A stretch of 64,000 nucleotides of DNA from Pictodentalium vernedei. Its lineage: Eukaryota; Mollusca; Scaphopoda; Dentaliida; Dentaliidae. A program made the position numbers and the translations under genes. Position 1 is the stretch's first letter. Each line of letters starts with the position of its first letter. Under the pieces are notes generated by a model. That model was not told the origin of the DNA. It was given only the letters and a program-made list of their open reading frames with translations, and ran no database searches. Shown here piece after piece: positions 1 to 9,867 of this stretch. The stretch lies in assembly GCA_031216915.1 (NCBI GenBank), contig CM062292.1:71530956-71594955 (forward strand), in the 5' to 3' direction.

Positions 1-1299
1 TGAAGAGGTGGCGGGATGATGGTGCGCTTTTTTGATTACGTAAAGTGTTACTTTACATTGATGACGTAATTCAAATAACATATTTAATGAATTGTTGAAA
101 TGGAATTTAAATCCTCATTTTCAATAGAAATAAGAGCGTTGTTATCGGTTAATATGACTGTCTGTGGGATAAAGCGAAATGAATAATCATTAACCCATTA
201 GTGAGTATTGATTGATGGTTTTAAATGCAATGCGAAGTGAGTGGGTGAATCTCACAGTACCATCGTGAATGTCGGACAAGATGTACCTGTGTTCAGGTCA
301 ATAAGTGCGTCTTTTCAAGACATATTGGTTCCATGTTTTAAGAATTGCCTCTGCCGAATATTTCACTCTATCTTCAGCGCAATCCCGGGTTGGACCATTC
401 ACCTGGTATGTCATTTGCTGGTTCGCCCTTGAAGCTCCGGGAAGTTGAGCACTCCTTCCTTTCTATGGTATGCTATTTAGGATAACCTCTGATCTGGTAG
501 CCATGTGACGAGAGCAGCATGGGTGTAAACGATGGCCTACATTTGACTTTATGCTTATTCTGCGATCATGATTAGGGCAATGTGAATGGTAAGGTTTGGA
601 TCGAATCCCGAATCTGACAGGATTTCGAATGGAAACGAATCTCAAATCTATTCTCGCGCCTCTTCAAATGTAAATATTCCACCTTACTGGCGTTAATATT
701 TCCAGTATCAAAAAAGTATTGTATTCAAAGGTAACTCCTAGTTTTGGGCTAGTGAATCAAAAATGCGGACTACAGCAGAACGGATCGAAGGTTGTGAAGT
801 GGAACCTCCTTGAACTCAAATTCATTCGGGTTTCCTGTACATGAATTTGATAGACGTCGGTACCGCCGAATTACGATGTTTCTCCCGAATCGAATGAAGC
901 AAAAGGTTCGAAACCGAATCGAATCTCTGATCGAATACACTTGTCAATTGTTACGATACAACGGTCTCTGGTGCTGTCTATCCAATACCAATAGGCATTC
1001 TTGACTATTAGAAAATTGACAGGTATCACAAAGACGGGCGACAAAAAAGCCATTCATCGTTCTTTGACTGCAACAAGGCGCCATCTGTGATGCCAAAGCA
1101 TTGCAGATGTCGCCTTGGTGCCCTGAACGGACGATATATTCTTTAAGCCGTACCGCAATCTCTACTATCGCTTCTGATGTCATTTTTATGAATCTGCAGA
1201 AAACATTTGTGGTATCTAGTTGGACTGGATACGCTCATCTTCACTCGTCAGAAAATTACAGGAAGAGTTATTTTCGAAAAATAGACAATATTAGTTATC
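1..1299. other. Intergenic host DNA with a GAATCG-rich repeat
   Basis: No convincing gene. Positions of about 580-975 are packed with GAATC/GATTCGAAT words, and a related patch lies at about 1,835-2,110. The two look like diverged copies of one low-complexity repeat. Short open frames here overlap on both strands and match nothing I recognise. Confidence 0.5.
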
Positions 1300-1424
1300 C
1301 TTGTGTTTTCCAGGGTGTAGGGGAATTTACACCTGTTTGGGAACTCATACACCCTGAGGCAAAGCCGAAAGGTGTATGAGTTCCCAGATCGGTGTAAATT
1401 CCCAGACACCCTGGAAAACACAAG
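1300..1424. repeat. Foldback hairpin, 54-bp arms
   Basis: Positions 1,300-1,353 are nearly perfectly inverted at 1,371-1,424 around a 17-nt loop. The arms begin CTTGTGTTTTCCAGGGTGT. This is one of many long hairpins in the host DNA, probably a foldback or MITE-type element. I could not find a target duplication. Confidence 0.75.
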
Positions 1425-1526
1425 AATAACGGATTTATTTCCAAGAATTTTGGTGTACTTAATACTTTATCCTACATAGTGGGAAAAAATGACAGAAAAT
1501 TTGGACTTGTTTCTTAATAAAACCAG

Positions 1527-1587
1527 ACAGATATGGATGTCATTGGAACTGGCTCATTGAGCCAGTTCCAATGACATCCATATCTGT
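1527..1587. repeat. Perfect 30-bp-arm palindrome
   Basis: Arms 1,527-1,556 and 1,558-1,587 are perfect inverted copies around a single base. The core TTGGAACTGGCTCA/TGAGCCAGTTCCAA reappears in the foldback element at 54,388-54,626, and a related GAACGAGCTC core occurs in those at about 58,000 and 61,500. This links the hairpin to that family. Confidence 0.8.
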
Positions 1588-1720
1588 AATATTTTATTAC
1601 ACAAAAATATTAAATTTCCTGAATTTTTATTTTTGTTCTAACATAACCGAGCAGAAAGTATGAATTAATAATTAAAAATGGGTACTTTTTAGCTATATAC
1701 CCTGCTATTATGTATTCTTG

Positions 1721-1750
1721 TTTTACACCGTGGTTAACCACGGTGTAAAA
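1721..1750. repeat. Perfect 30-bp palindrome
   Basis: A self-complementary 15+15 bp sequence centred on GGTTAACC (arm TTTTACACCGTGGTT). It is a short foldback core with no visible gene context. Confidence 0.7.
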
Positions 1751-2154
1751 AAAGCTACTGTGGATTGCAAGTTACACCGTACCTCTCAGCCAATCGAAAT
1801 GCAGTATTTTGTTGTATTTGGAAATAAAGAATTGTATGAAATCCAAATCTCTCCTGGATTCGATTTTTCCGAATAATAGAGATGCTTTCGAATCAAACCG
1901 AATCGGTGACAAGATTCGAAATCGAATCGAATCTCGAACCTTCGCCGGACCCAAGATAGACGAGTTCAAGAGAAGACACTTTGTTGGATTTTGGACATGG
2001 GGACGATTTGAACAAAAATTCGAATCGGCACGACTCTAGACTGACTAATCGGGTCGATTTGTGGTCGAATCGAATTTCAAAGCTTCTCACGAGTTCAGTC
2101 GCGATGGCGACCTTAAATACAGTAAATCAATTATTGATGTTTAAAGCGACTTTC

Positions 2155-2506
2155 GGGGGCGCGATGGCTCAGTAGATAGAGGTGCAGGCAGCAAGCCGAG
2201 AGGCCCTCGGTTCGAATCTCACCTGCGGCAACCGGGTTGTGTCCTTGGGCAAGACACTTTACCCCCACTGCCCATGTTGGGGCACGGTGGCGATGTGTAC
2301 TAAGGCGAACTGCATGTCGATGGTGCACTTGTCTTCAACCAATACTAACCCTGCTTGTGTGGAGTTAGTATGCTGGAGACTGCCAGTTTCTCGCCGTTGC
2401 TCGGTTGTTCTCTCCGAGTACCTGGGCGTTCTCCACCCGTAAAACTGTCGACACGAGGTGAACCTGGAAGTCGAAAGTGTCGTTAGACCCCAACAAATAA
2501 ATAAAG
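2155..2506 (+). mobile_element. tRNA-derived SINE, apparently full length
   Basis: The 5' end looks like a tRNA gene with internal RNA polymerase III boxes. The A-box-like stretch is TGGCTCAGTAGATAGAGG near 2,164 and the B-box is GGTTCGAATC near 2,210. A body containing CCTTGGGCAAGACACTTTACC follows, then an AAATAAATAAA tail. Candidate target duplications AAAGCGACTTTC (2,143-2,154) and AAAGCGGTTTTC (2,507-2,518) differ at two positions and bracket it. Partial copies of the same family occur near 42,475 (+), 55,110 (-) and 59,160 (-). The tRNA head does not stand alone as a tRNA gene because the tRNA-unrelated body and tail follow directly. Confidence 0.85.
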
Positions 2507-2518
2507 AAAGCGGTTTTC

Positions 2519-3960
2519 TCCGTCTACAATGCCTCGTCTCAAGCAGAATTAGAAAGTTTTTTTTTTTCTTGGCATACCCCGCCCCCTCCTCCCCCCCCCC
2601 AAACCACCTCCACACACGCAAACCAGGAACCCTGGTAATTGGAGCAGCGCTTGTTTAATGCGATATAAAAGTTAAGTCCTGCTTTACTGATAAAATAGGG
2701 CCCAGAACGCCTGGGTTGGAAATTTTCTAAACTGAGCAGCATAGATATAAACGGTTGGCTAAACTTGACTAAATACTTATATTGGGGACATGATATAGCC
2801 TAAGTCGCTGAAAATGACCTTGCCTTAAATATCAATAAATAACAGAATACTTGGGCTGCCCATTACAGGAGACTTCAACCTCACCCGTGGGTTGTCTAAC
2901 CCTCAATACAATGGCCAGTGAACCAACGCGATCCCTGCTCTGACATACGGAATCGAAGGGAATGAAGCAGAGTATGGGGGGAACCGTCTACTTTAAGTAC
3001 TTACTCTCCGTGCATTTTTTCCACCAGGTTATCGATATTTTGCTCCTCATAGGGAGAAGTCATGCAGTGCTTGCTTATTGTGGTAATCAAGCTCTGCTTT
3101 ACTGGTAAAATAGGACCCGGTCAACTGTGCCTGGAGTGAAGGTCCTCGAAAATGGACATTATAGGTTCACACGATCGGCTTGTCGTGGTACGATATAGTA
3201 CGGTCACCACATGCCAATTTTTGTGGCATAGCGGCTGTATGTTTGATAATCGTCTAGTGGTTTGTTAGGACTCCAAGGGTTGTTCCGCACCAAGAAGTCT
3301 TAGTTGGACCACTCGGCCAGTTTCCAGATTCTTATGACATGACCCAAGTCATCCGCATTGCAACTGTTGGACCATTTCAGCAACAATACTCGGCAAGGCG
3401 TTTCGGTGTGTGTTTATAACGACGCTACAACATTCAGCTCATCACTGGAACATCGAACAACGTTAAATTATACTAGGTGGAATGACGGTAGTTTTTATCT
3501 GCCCTGCCAAAAACTGTAAAAACGATGTTGACGAGAGTTGTTACTACTGGTGATCACAGATGATGGCCTGATCACGGCTTAGACAGGCTCTCTTATACAC
3601 CATTGTACATAACTAAACTTGCTGAGATTTCTGTAACTCTGCTGATGCGAGTACTGACCCAGCATCACATGGTCAGGTGATTGCACAATTCCCACCAAGT
3701 AATATGAGACACACTTTACCAATGAAACTTAAAGAATGTCTTTACCAGCCAATTCGTATGTTCCAAACAAGAATCGCCAGCCTTTAATAACTGTTGGCCC
3801 AGTGGATGTCTTGCAATCAAGTAACACAATGCTGCTGACAGATCCAGTTGGTTAAAACTGGTCAGACCAGCTGAGCAGTCACGTGATTGTTCGAATTCTA
3901 CGTGCGAAACATTATTTGTATATTTATTTTACTTCGTGCTGTATCTTTATTATATTGCTA
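2519..3960. other. Intergenic, dispersed repeat pieces
   Basis: No gene seen. A homopolymer-rich stretch (poly-T, poly-C) lies at 2,555-2,605. A sequence around CTGCTTTACTGATAAAATAGG (about 2,675-2,735) recurs in altered form at about 3,095-3,155, suggesting an old local duplication. Confidence 0.4.
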
Positions 3961-3987
3961 CACTGTTATAATAATAACATTGGCGGA

Positions 3988-4090
3988 TGTATGGGTAACC
4001 TACAAATTATCTCTGGTGCTCCTGAAGCACTGGTCAAAGTTTGACCAATAATTCAGTATCCCCAGAGATAATTTGTAGGTTTCCCATACA
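3988..4090. repeat. Foldback hairpin, 29-bp arms
   Basis: Arms 3,988-4,016 and 4,062-4,090 are inverted copies with one mismatch (TGTATGGG..CCTACAAATTA). An inner inverted pair, TGGTCAAA/TTTGACCA, sits in the loop. A related sequence without the hairpin occurs near 25,080-25,115. Confidence 0.7.
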
Positions 4091-4269
4091 TAGTATATAA
4101 CATGGATTTAAGCAGTTAACAACACAGTATCACACACCAGTTGTCTTCTCCGAATTGGTAAGAGACGTGAAATACCCGATAGAACAATAGACTAGGTGAA
4201 CACCTGTACTCACTTACCATACCTGGGTCCGTGCGTTCAGTGAACTGGCATGAATTGGCGTGTAAGTAC

Positions 4270-4397
4270 GTTACTAACCTCGCTGTCGGTATTCATGAAT
4301 TTGAACAACCTGCCAACGTGCTGTAACACCTCGGCATCACATACCGCACGTTGGCAGGTTGTTCAAATTCATGAATACCTCCAGATCAGTTAGTAAC
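4270..4397. repeat. Foldback element with GTTACTAAC ends
   Basis: The outer ends read GTTACTAAC and its complement (4,270 and 4,397). Inside is a perfect 34-bp inverted pair at 4,288-4,321 and 4,346-4,379 (starts GGTATTCATGAATTTGAACA). The nested architecture is typical of palindromic MITE-like elements. Confidence 0.7.
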
Positions 4398-4431
4398 TAT
4401 AACGTTTGAATTATTTTTTTCTTCTATTTAT

Positions 4432-4670
4432 TTAACCCTTTGAACCCTAGCGGCCGCTTTTCCGGCCAGGAACATGATATGCCATAACGTCACTATATAG
4501 GATGGCTGTTCAGTAAATGTGCGGGGTAGACCAATCAATATTTTCAACGTGCAGCCCCAATGCTGCACGTTGAAAATATTGATTGGTCTACCCCAAATAA
4601 TTAATATGGACTCTTCTAATTGTTGCCATTGAACTGGCGTAGAATATTCCATTAGAGTCTAAAGGGTTAA
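4432..4670. mobile_element. TTAA-bounded foldback MITE with a 33-bp palindrome core
   Basis: Begins TTAACCCTTTGAACC and ends with AAAGGGTTAA, so each end carries TTAA. The core is a perfect 33-bp inverted pair (4,523-4,555 and 4,562-4,594). It belongs to the TTAACCCTTT family found repeatedly at 53-62 kb. TTAA boundaries suggest piggyBac-like mobilisation, which is inference. Confidence 0.65.
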
Positions 4671-4739
4671 ATGAACTGTACACATATATACATTCAAACA
4701 TTTTGGCCCTTTGAGGTGATCCGGTCAGCTTCACGATAT

Positions 4740-4745
4740 AGCGTA
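4740..4745. repeat. Left 6-bp target-site duplication (AGCGTA)
   Basis: AGCGTA directly precedes the left terminal repeat and the same six bases directly follow the right one at 24,014-24,019. A 6-bp duplication is the hallmark of Polinton integration. Confidence 0.93.
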
Positions 4746-5228
4746 AGTAGGTAATAAAGGCCGATTTAAAGACAGGTGTACATGTACGTGTACATGTACA
4801 CGTACATCGATGTACACCTCCATAGGATTTAGTGTTAAAATCGTGTACAGGTACACGATTTTAACGTTTTTTAGGGTGTGTTAGAATCGGCTTTGCCGAT
4901 TCAAAGACCACTGGATTGTATCCAAGAGTGAAAAAAACGCCTGTAGTTTTACGTACACGTACATGTACCGTTTTGATTGAAATCGGCAAATGGGTTTCCC
5001 CCATAGGATTCAGTGTTAAATCGCGAGCAAAATAACGTGTTGTCGTTTCTAAATCATCATCTTGCTGATTCTAAATCGTCCGCGTCTGTACACGATTTTA
5101 ACACTGAATCCCTATGGAGGCGTACACTGAAATCCATTTGCGGATTTTACGTCGGAAATCGAATCGTGTACGGTACACGGAAAAGAGGTGTCTCTGAACC
5201 GGCAAACCCACTGTCACGTTTCCTGAAG
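4746..5228 (+). repeat. Left terminal inverted repeat (~483 bp)
   Basis: Matches the reverse complement of 23,543-24,013 almost throughout; the left copy has about 12 extra bases near 4,990. Its outer part is rich in GTACATGTAC palindromes (about 4,777-4,816). It contains an internal inverted pair, CCATAGGATTTAGTG..GTGTACAG (4,820-4,850) against CTGTACAC..CCTATGG (5,086-5,117), and a third partial copy at 5,001-5,020, so each TIR can itself fold. The outer part would hold the replication start for protein-primed synthesis, by analogy to the family. Confidence 0.92.
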
Positions 5229-5336
5229 AAATAAAAAAGTGATTGATGTATAGGAGAGAAAAAAAAAATATATAAATAAATAGTTATTAAAAATAATATA
5301 TCAAATCGAATAGATAATAAAATAAATACGTAAATC

Positions 5337-5711
5337 ATGAGCGATTCTCAGACTATTAGATCAAGGTTTCTTTTAAAAATGCCGATGAGAGCCTACGCAT
5401 TCTGCGTGAACGAACAACTAGGTCGCCTCTTGTCAGAACGATGCGTCGGATGTCGGGATCACCTAGACTTCGATTACGAGAATCATTCGTGTCTGTGGAT
5501 GGAAAGGGAAGATATAGTCGTCAAGTATTTCGAACTGGCGTTCGAACGCGTTCAAATCGATGAAGTGATCGCGTTTTGGAAGAAATTAGTCTTCTGTAAG
5601 AATCAAAGCAAGCCCACAGTTTCGGAAGAACTGAAATTGGCGCGTAAAAGTCTGACTTTAGAAGATAAGGGATGCGTCATGAAATTATTATTCAATGAAG
5701 CATACGACTAA
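5337..5711 (+). CDS. Small Cys/His Polinton protein of unknown function
   Basis: 124 residues, first gene inside the left TIR and intact. I know of no assigned function. Residues 32-52 hold a C-x2-G-C-x-D-H..NHSC arrangement (CVGC, then HSCLW), which looks like a small metal-binding knuckle. Similar Cys-His small ORFs recur in animal Polintons, as far as I recall. The rest is charged and helical with no signal peptide or membrane segment. The start follows an A/T-rich leader with a TATATAAATA stretch at about 5,270. It is followed by a 96-bp gap and the next gene on the same strand. Confidence 0.7.
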   Translation: MSDSQTIRSRFLLKMPMRAYAFCVNEQLGRLLSERCVGCRDHLDFDYENHSCLWMEREDIVVKYFELAFERVQIDEVIAFWKKLVFCKNQSKPTVSEELKLARKSLTLEDKGCVMKLLFNEAYD

Positions 5712-5807
5712 GTTTTCTCGTTGATATAAAAATAAGGGAGAATAGAAAATAAAATAAATACACACATAAATTTTTTATCTAATATTTAGAAAGAAAAAAA
5801 AACAAAA

Positions 5808-6467
5808 ATGAGAACCAGAAATAAATTGTATCCGACGTTAGATGACGACGAGGATGAGAAGCCGATCAGCGTTTTGCCGACGGCACCGTTGCTAGAAGAA
5901 AAAGAAAGAGGAGAGAGGTATCGCATCGATGAAATCAGTAGAATCCAAGAGTATCTAACTCGAGAGAAAGATTCTCGTCATTCTCTCAAGAAGAAGTATA
6001 CGCGTTTCGTGAAATTGGTCAACGCGATCGACACGACACTCATCACGATTTCCATGGGTTTACATGCGGCCGGCATCGGATTGTTGTCGACCGCGGTCGG
6101 CATTCCGATCGTGTTGACCGTAGAAGGAGTGGCTCTCGCCGCCGGATTGTTTAGCACGCTCGGAAACTTTTTGAGTAGGAAATTATATCTGAAGGCGAGG
6201 AAACACAAGATTCGCGTCTTGGCCGACTCCAAAATCGACACGATATCCGAAATGATCTCTATGGCGTTGAAAGACGGTAGGATATCGTACGGAGAATACT
6301 TCACGATATTGAGCGAGAAAACGAAATACGATACCATGAAAGAAGCCGTGAGAATCAAGACTCGTCAGATCATCAAGGAAGAGATGAAGGATTCTCTCGT
6401 GGAAAAGGGAAGGAAAGGGGTCAGGGAGGAATTCAGTAAGATGATAGTACTCAGGAGCAGCGATTGA
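5808..6467 (+). CDS. Conserved Polinton protein with a hydrophobic hairpin
   Basis: 219 residues, intact. The N-terminal 65 residues are acidic then basic (DDDEDE near 13-18). Residues of about 75-120 form a Gly/Ala-rich hydrophobic block (GLHAAGIGLLSTAVGIPIVL and AALAAGLFSTLG-like), enough for two membrane helices or an amphipathic membrane-active hairpin. A basic linker (KARKHKIRVLADSK) and a helical tail follow, with ISEMISMALKDGRISYGEY at about 147-165. I recognise this arrangement from many animal Polintons, but no function is established. A membrane-remodelling or virion-membrane role is inference. Neighbours are the small Cys/His gene upstream and the zinc-ribbon/PLA2 locus downstream. 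Confidence 0.75.
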   Translation: MRTRNKLYPTLDDDEDEKPISVLPTAPLLEEKERGERYRIDEISRIQEYLTREKDSRHSLKKKYTRFVKLVNAIDTTLITISMGLHAAGIGLLSTAVGIPIVLTVEGVALAAGLFSTLGNFLSRKLYLKARKHKIRVLADSKIDTISEMISMALKDGRISYGEYFTILSEKTKYDTMKEAVRIKTRQIIKEEMKDSLVEKGRKGVREEFSKMIVLRSSD

Positions 6468-6563
6468 AAAAAAATATATATATATAATAAGAACAGAATT
6501 AATTAATTATTAAATTTATATATAAAATAAAAAACAAAATTAATTTAAATAACTCTTTAAAAA

Positions 6564-6716
6564 ATGTATTGCGTAAAGTGTAAGAGAGTTAACGAGACGA
6601 GTAATTCTCGAGAAGTACGAACTAAAAACGACAGACAGATGCTTCGCGGAATTTGCGACGTGTGTGGTTCTATCAAGACTCGATTCGTCAAAAAAAAAGA
6701 ACGCGAGCAAAGGTAA
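6564..6716 (+). CDS. Zinc-ribbon domain (DUF5679-like), cut off from the PLA2 domain by a frame change
   Basis: 50 residues, too short for most ORF callers. Two paired cysteines (CVKC at 3-6 and CDVC at 31-34) form a zinc ribbon with RGICDVCGS and TRFVKKK, matching what I know as DUF5679. In related Polintons this ribbon usually leads straight into the PLA2-like domain. Here the frame changes at an A9 run at about 6,691-6,699, and the PLA2 part continues in another frame from there. The run could be a true mutation, a slippage site or an assembly error. The start ATG lies after an A/T-rich leader with TATATATATA at 6,476-6,485. Confidence 0.75.
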   Translation: MYCVKCKRVNETSNSREVRTKNDRQMLRGICDVCGSIKTRFVKKKEREQR

Positions 6717-7892
6717 AGGCATCGTGAATAAAATGATCAATAGTCTACCTTTCGAAATGCATCTGCCCGGTCACAGTTTCACGGGACGCGGAACGAAATT
6801 GAACAAGAGACTCAACGCCGATCTGACTCCCAAATCTTGGAGCAAACCTGTGAATAGGGTAGACGCGGCCGCGTATGATCACGATCTGTGCTACACTGGA
6901 CATCCCGACACCAAGACTCGCAACGACGTCTGCGATAAAAACATGTTGGGGAAATTGAGAGGCATATCGAATCCGACCAGGAGAGAGAAGATAGAACGTT
7001 CGCTGGTCGGCAATCTGATCGGTGCAAAACGTCGATTCGGATGGGGCGTTCAAAAAAAAAGCGCATCTGAAAAGAAGAAGAAACGATTATTGACGAGCGA
7101 ATTGGCCGAGGAGTTACACAAACCCATAGTGCGTAAATTTCGAAAGAGAAGGGTGTTCGTGAAGGGTCTGGATGATATTTGGACGGCCGACTTGGTCGAC
7201 ATGAGATCGTTTTCGAGGTGGAACGAGGGCGTCAAATATCTATTGACGGTCATCGATGTGTTTTCCAAATACGGTTGGATCAGAGCTTTGAAGAATAAAT
7301 CGGGACCTTGCGTCGCCGAGGCTCTAAAGAGCGTGTTCGACTCGTCTTCTCGAAAACCGAGTAAATTGTGGGTGGATAAGGGAAAGGAATTATACAACAA
7401 GCACATTCATCGATTGGTAGACCTCTACTCGATCGAAAACGAAGAGAAAGCCAGCGTGGTGGAACGTTGGAATCGAACGATGAAGGAAAAGATGCACAGA
7501 TACTTCACGGCAAATTCGACCAAGAAATACATATACGCTCTGAACGGTCTGGTCAAAGATTACAACAACACGCGACACAGATCGATCAAGATGACTCCCA
7601 TGGAAGCTAGCGATCCTCGAAATGAAAAACGGGTCTACGCGAATCTATATCCTGAAAGATCTAAGATCAGGAAGAAGTCTAGAACGCCGAAATTTGCGGT
7701 CCGTGATCGAGTGAGAATCTACGCTTATAAGAAGCACTTCGAAAGGGTTATACTCCTCGATGGACCTCGGAAATCTTCGTGATAATCAAAATATTTCACA
7801 CCGATCCAGTGACTTACGAAATCGAAGCTTTGGATGGAGAAGAGATCATCGAAAAGTTTTACGAACAACAATTACAGAAGACAAAGTTTTGA
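6664..7892 (+). pseudogene. Phospholipase A2-like domain plus Polinton integrase, frameshifted near the 3' end
   Basis: The open part runs 6,664-7,782 (372 residues). Residues of about 30-125 are a parvovirus-VP1-type PLA2 domain with calcium loop GRGTK (41-45) and catalytic HD (73-74, within YDHDLCY); it would hydrolyse membrane phospholipids during entry. After a Lys-rich linker, residues 165-315 are a retroviral-type DDE integrase core with D176 (TADLVDM), D238 (WVDKGKE) and E267 (VERWNRT). A chromo/SH3-like tail starts at FAVRDRVRIY, but the frame changes near 7,748 beside a G-run. The tail continues in another frame to TGA at 7,890-7,892 (PVTYEIEALDGEE). The natural N-terminus is probably the upstream zinc ribbon; the first residues called from 6,664 are out of its frame. 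Confidence 0.9.
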
Positions 7893-7939
7893 TAAGGAAA
7901 ATAATTTTTTTTTTATTTACTTTCTTTAACATTTTCTTG

Positions 7940-8053
7940 TTTACACACATATATATAAGAGAGAAAAATTAATAATAAAAAATAATTAAAAACTATTTTT
8001 AGATAAAGAAAGCAAGTTAATTAATAAACAAAAAAAACTAAAAATCCTTTAAA
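7940..8053 (+). promoter_or_regulatory. TATA-type promoter/leader of the capsid gene
   Basis: TATATATAAGAGAGAAA at 7,950-7,966 sits about 90 bp before the capsid ATG, and an A-rich leader follows. TATA boxes of this kind precede most genes of the element. Its sequence context differs from the AACTTTTTAACAAATT leader shared by polymerase, IAP and the paralogs, which suggests a separate (late?) class. Confidence 0.45.
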
Positions 8054-9328
8054 ATGACAAATATACTAGATATAGCACAAAGCATAGTGAAAGATGTAAG
8101 TATTCAAGAATATGAGGTTCACGAATACGAACCGGTAACCGGAACGAGTTTGAACAATGCGGGAGAGATAAGAATCAACGTCGAAACTCAAGATCTATTC
8201 ATACATCCTAGCGAGTGTTACATAGTGGTGCAGGGACGTCTCACCAAGGAAGATGGGAGCGACTACGCCGACGACGACACGGTTACTCTAGCCAATAATG
8301 GCATCATGCATCTATTCAGTAATATAAAATACATGCTATCCGGACAAGAGATAGAATCTGTGTTTCATCCCGGTCAGGCCACCACGATGTTCGGACTCTT
8401 GACGTATCCTGATGATTTTTCGAAATCAAGAGGACTTAATCAGTTGTGGGTGAAAGACACCGTCGGCCCTGCTAGCGCCGGCGCCGCCTTCATATTCGAC
8501 TACGTCGTCAAGATGTCCAGACCTAAAGGAACGTTTTCGTTCAGGATATCTTTGAAACACATCTTCGGATTCGCGGACGATTACAACAAGATCATGTACA
8601 GATTCAAACACAATCTGACGTTGATTCGAAAAGGAGACGATGATGCAATAGTGAGACTCACTGCGACCAATGCGGGTAAGATAACTCTACACAAGATATC
8701 GTGGTTTGTTCCGCACGTGGAGCCCTCGATCGTGGAAAAAGCGCGTCTCTACAAGATCATAGAATCCAAGAGTAAATTACCCATGGGATTTAGAATGAGA
8801 CAGTGCGACACGGCTAGCATTCCTCCCTCCATGAATCACTTCGATTGGAGATTGACGGTGAAATCCGCTTCCGAGAGACCGCGTTTCATCGTGGTTGCGT
8901 TTCAGACCGATAGGGACGGGTTTCAGGAAAAGAATGCATCGCTGTTCGATCACTGTCATTTGAGAAACATGCAAGTGTTTCTGAACGCCACGAGATATCC
9001 AGGAATCGATTACAATGCATTGTTCGACAAGAACGATTTCTGCAGTCTGTACGGCGATGCCGCTGATTTTAGAAAGAAGTATCACGGTCTAGACGAATTG
9101 ATGAGCAACCCTAACATATCTCCCGGCGAATACAAGTCGATGTATCCCATGTTCGTATTCGACGTCAGTAAACAGAGTGAATGACTCAAGAGTAGCATCT
9201 TAGACATTCAGATCAAGATGCAATTCGATAGGAACGTGCCGAGAAAAAGTGAATCCTTCGCCCTGGTCCTGTCGGACAGAGAATTACAATTCGAATCGGA
9301 TGGAAATAAGATGTCGATCATTCGATGA
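8054..9328 (+). pseudogene. Major capsid protein (double jelly-roll, hexon-like), one premature stop
   Basis: 376 residues are open from ATG 8,054 to TGA 9,182-9,184. Reading in the same frame continues without further stops to TGA 9,326-9,328, and this last part (QIKMQFDRN, LVLSDRELQFESDG) looks like the normal C-terminus of the family. The gene thus seems to carry one in-frame nonsense change removing about 47 residues. N-terminal VHEYEPVTGTSLNNAGEIRI, FSNIKYMLSGQEIE and the C-terminal MYPMFVFDVSKQSE are typical of Polinton/adintovirus capsids. The protein would form trimeric pseudo-hexameric capsomers. It follows integrase and precedes the CARD gene. A CGA-to-TGA change is a simple explanation, which is inference. 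Confidence 0.92.
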
Positions 9329-9388
9329 GAGACGAGTGTGAAAAAAAAATATATATATATAAATAAAATTAAAAAAATTATTATAAAA

Positions 9389-9700
9389 ATGAATGATAAA
9401 GAAAGAGAATACTTAAGAAGAAACAGACGTGTTTTGATTAAAAATATTTCGCAAGATTCGTTAGCAATAATTCTAGACACTTTAGTCGAAACAGAACCTT
9501 TGATATTGACTGATTATATGAGATGTGAAATCGAAAGTAAAATCTTGATAGAAGATAAGACCAGAAAACTTTTAGACAAGTTGACGTATAGAGGACCGAC
9601 TGCTTTTCGAGAATTTATAAAAGCTCTTCGAAATGCTAAAATAGATGTCGACGCGTGTTTCGAGATAGGTGATCCAATTTCACGAGATGAAACATTATGA
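9389..9700 (+). CDS. CARD-fold (death-domain superfamily) protein
   Basis: 103 residues, intact, starting at the ATG after an A/T leader with TATATATATAAATA at about 9,348. The whole protein fits a caspase-recruitment domain: helix 1 YLRRNRRVLIKNI (8-20), helix 2 SLAIILDTL (23-32), then a LTDYM..EIES segment, helix 4 TRKLLDKLTYRG (58-69) and FREFIKALRNAK (73-84). CARDs bind other CARDs in caspases, adaptors and RIG-I/MAVS-type sensors. A stand-alone viral CARD would be expected to interfere with such contacts, which is inference. It sits directly after the capsid gene and ends at a bidirectional hairpin. The IAP elsewhere in the element targets the same pathway. Confidence 0.8.
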   Translation: MNDKEREYLRRNRRVLIKNISQDSLAIILDTLVETEPLILTDYMRCEIESKILIEDKTRKLLDKLTYRGPTAFREFIKALRNAKIDVDACFEIGDPISRDETL

Positions 9701-9726
9701 GAAATAACGTATTAAAACAAAACCTC

Positions 9727-9775
9727 AAAAAAAAGTAATGAGATTTAGAGAGATTGAACATCTTTTTAAATCTCA

Positions 9776-9787
<12 letters not shown>
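9727..9787. terminator. Hairpin between convergent CARD and fibre genes
   Basis: A 21-bp perfect inverted pair (AAAAAAAAGTAATGAGATTTA, 9,727-9,747, and its complement 9,767-9,787) with a 19-nt loop, followed by a T-run of about 36. It lies between two genes that end toward each other. The same GTAATGAGAT stem closes the two paralog genes at 17.5 and 18.3 kb. Probably a transcript 3'-end signal working in both directions, comparable to the hairpin 3' ends known in giant viruses and virophages. Confidence 0.75.
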
Positions 9788-9817
<30 letters not shown>

Positions 9818-9867
9818 TAATAAATCACACATTATTTTTTTTTTTTAATTCATTATTTTCCATGCAT

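Noticed and set aside
2158-2232. tRNA gene
   Set aside because: It has A- and B-box-like sequence but is followed directly by a SINE body, an A/T tail and target duplications, so it is the head of a SINE.
5013-5234. 73-codon open frame in the left TIR, repeated at 23,540-23,758 in the right TIR
   Set aside because: It overlaps the nested inverted repeats of the TIR and lacks any recognisable motif. Duplication follows automatically from the TIR, so openness in both is not independent evidence. It could be revisited if transcripts exist.
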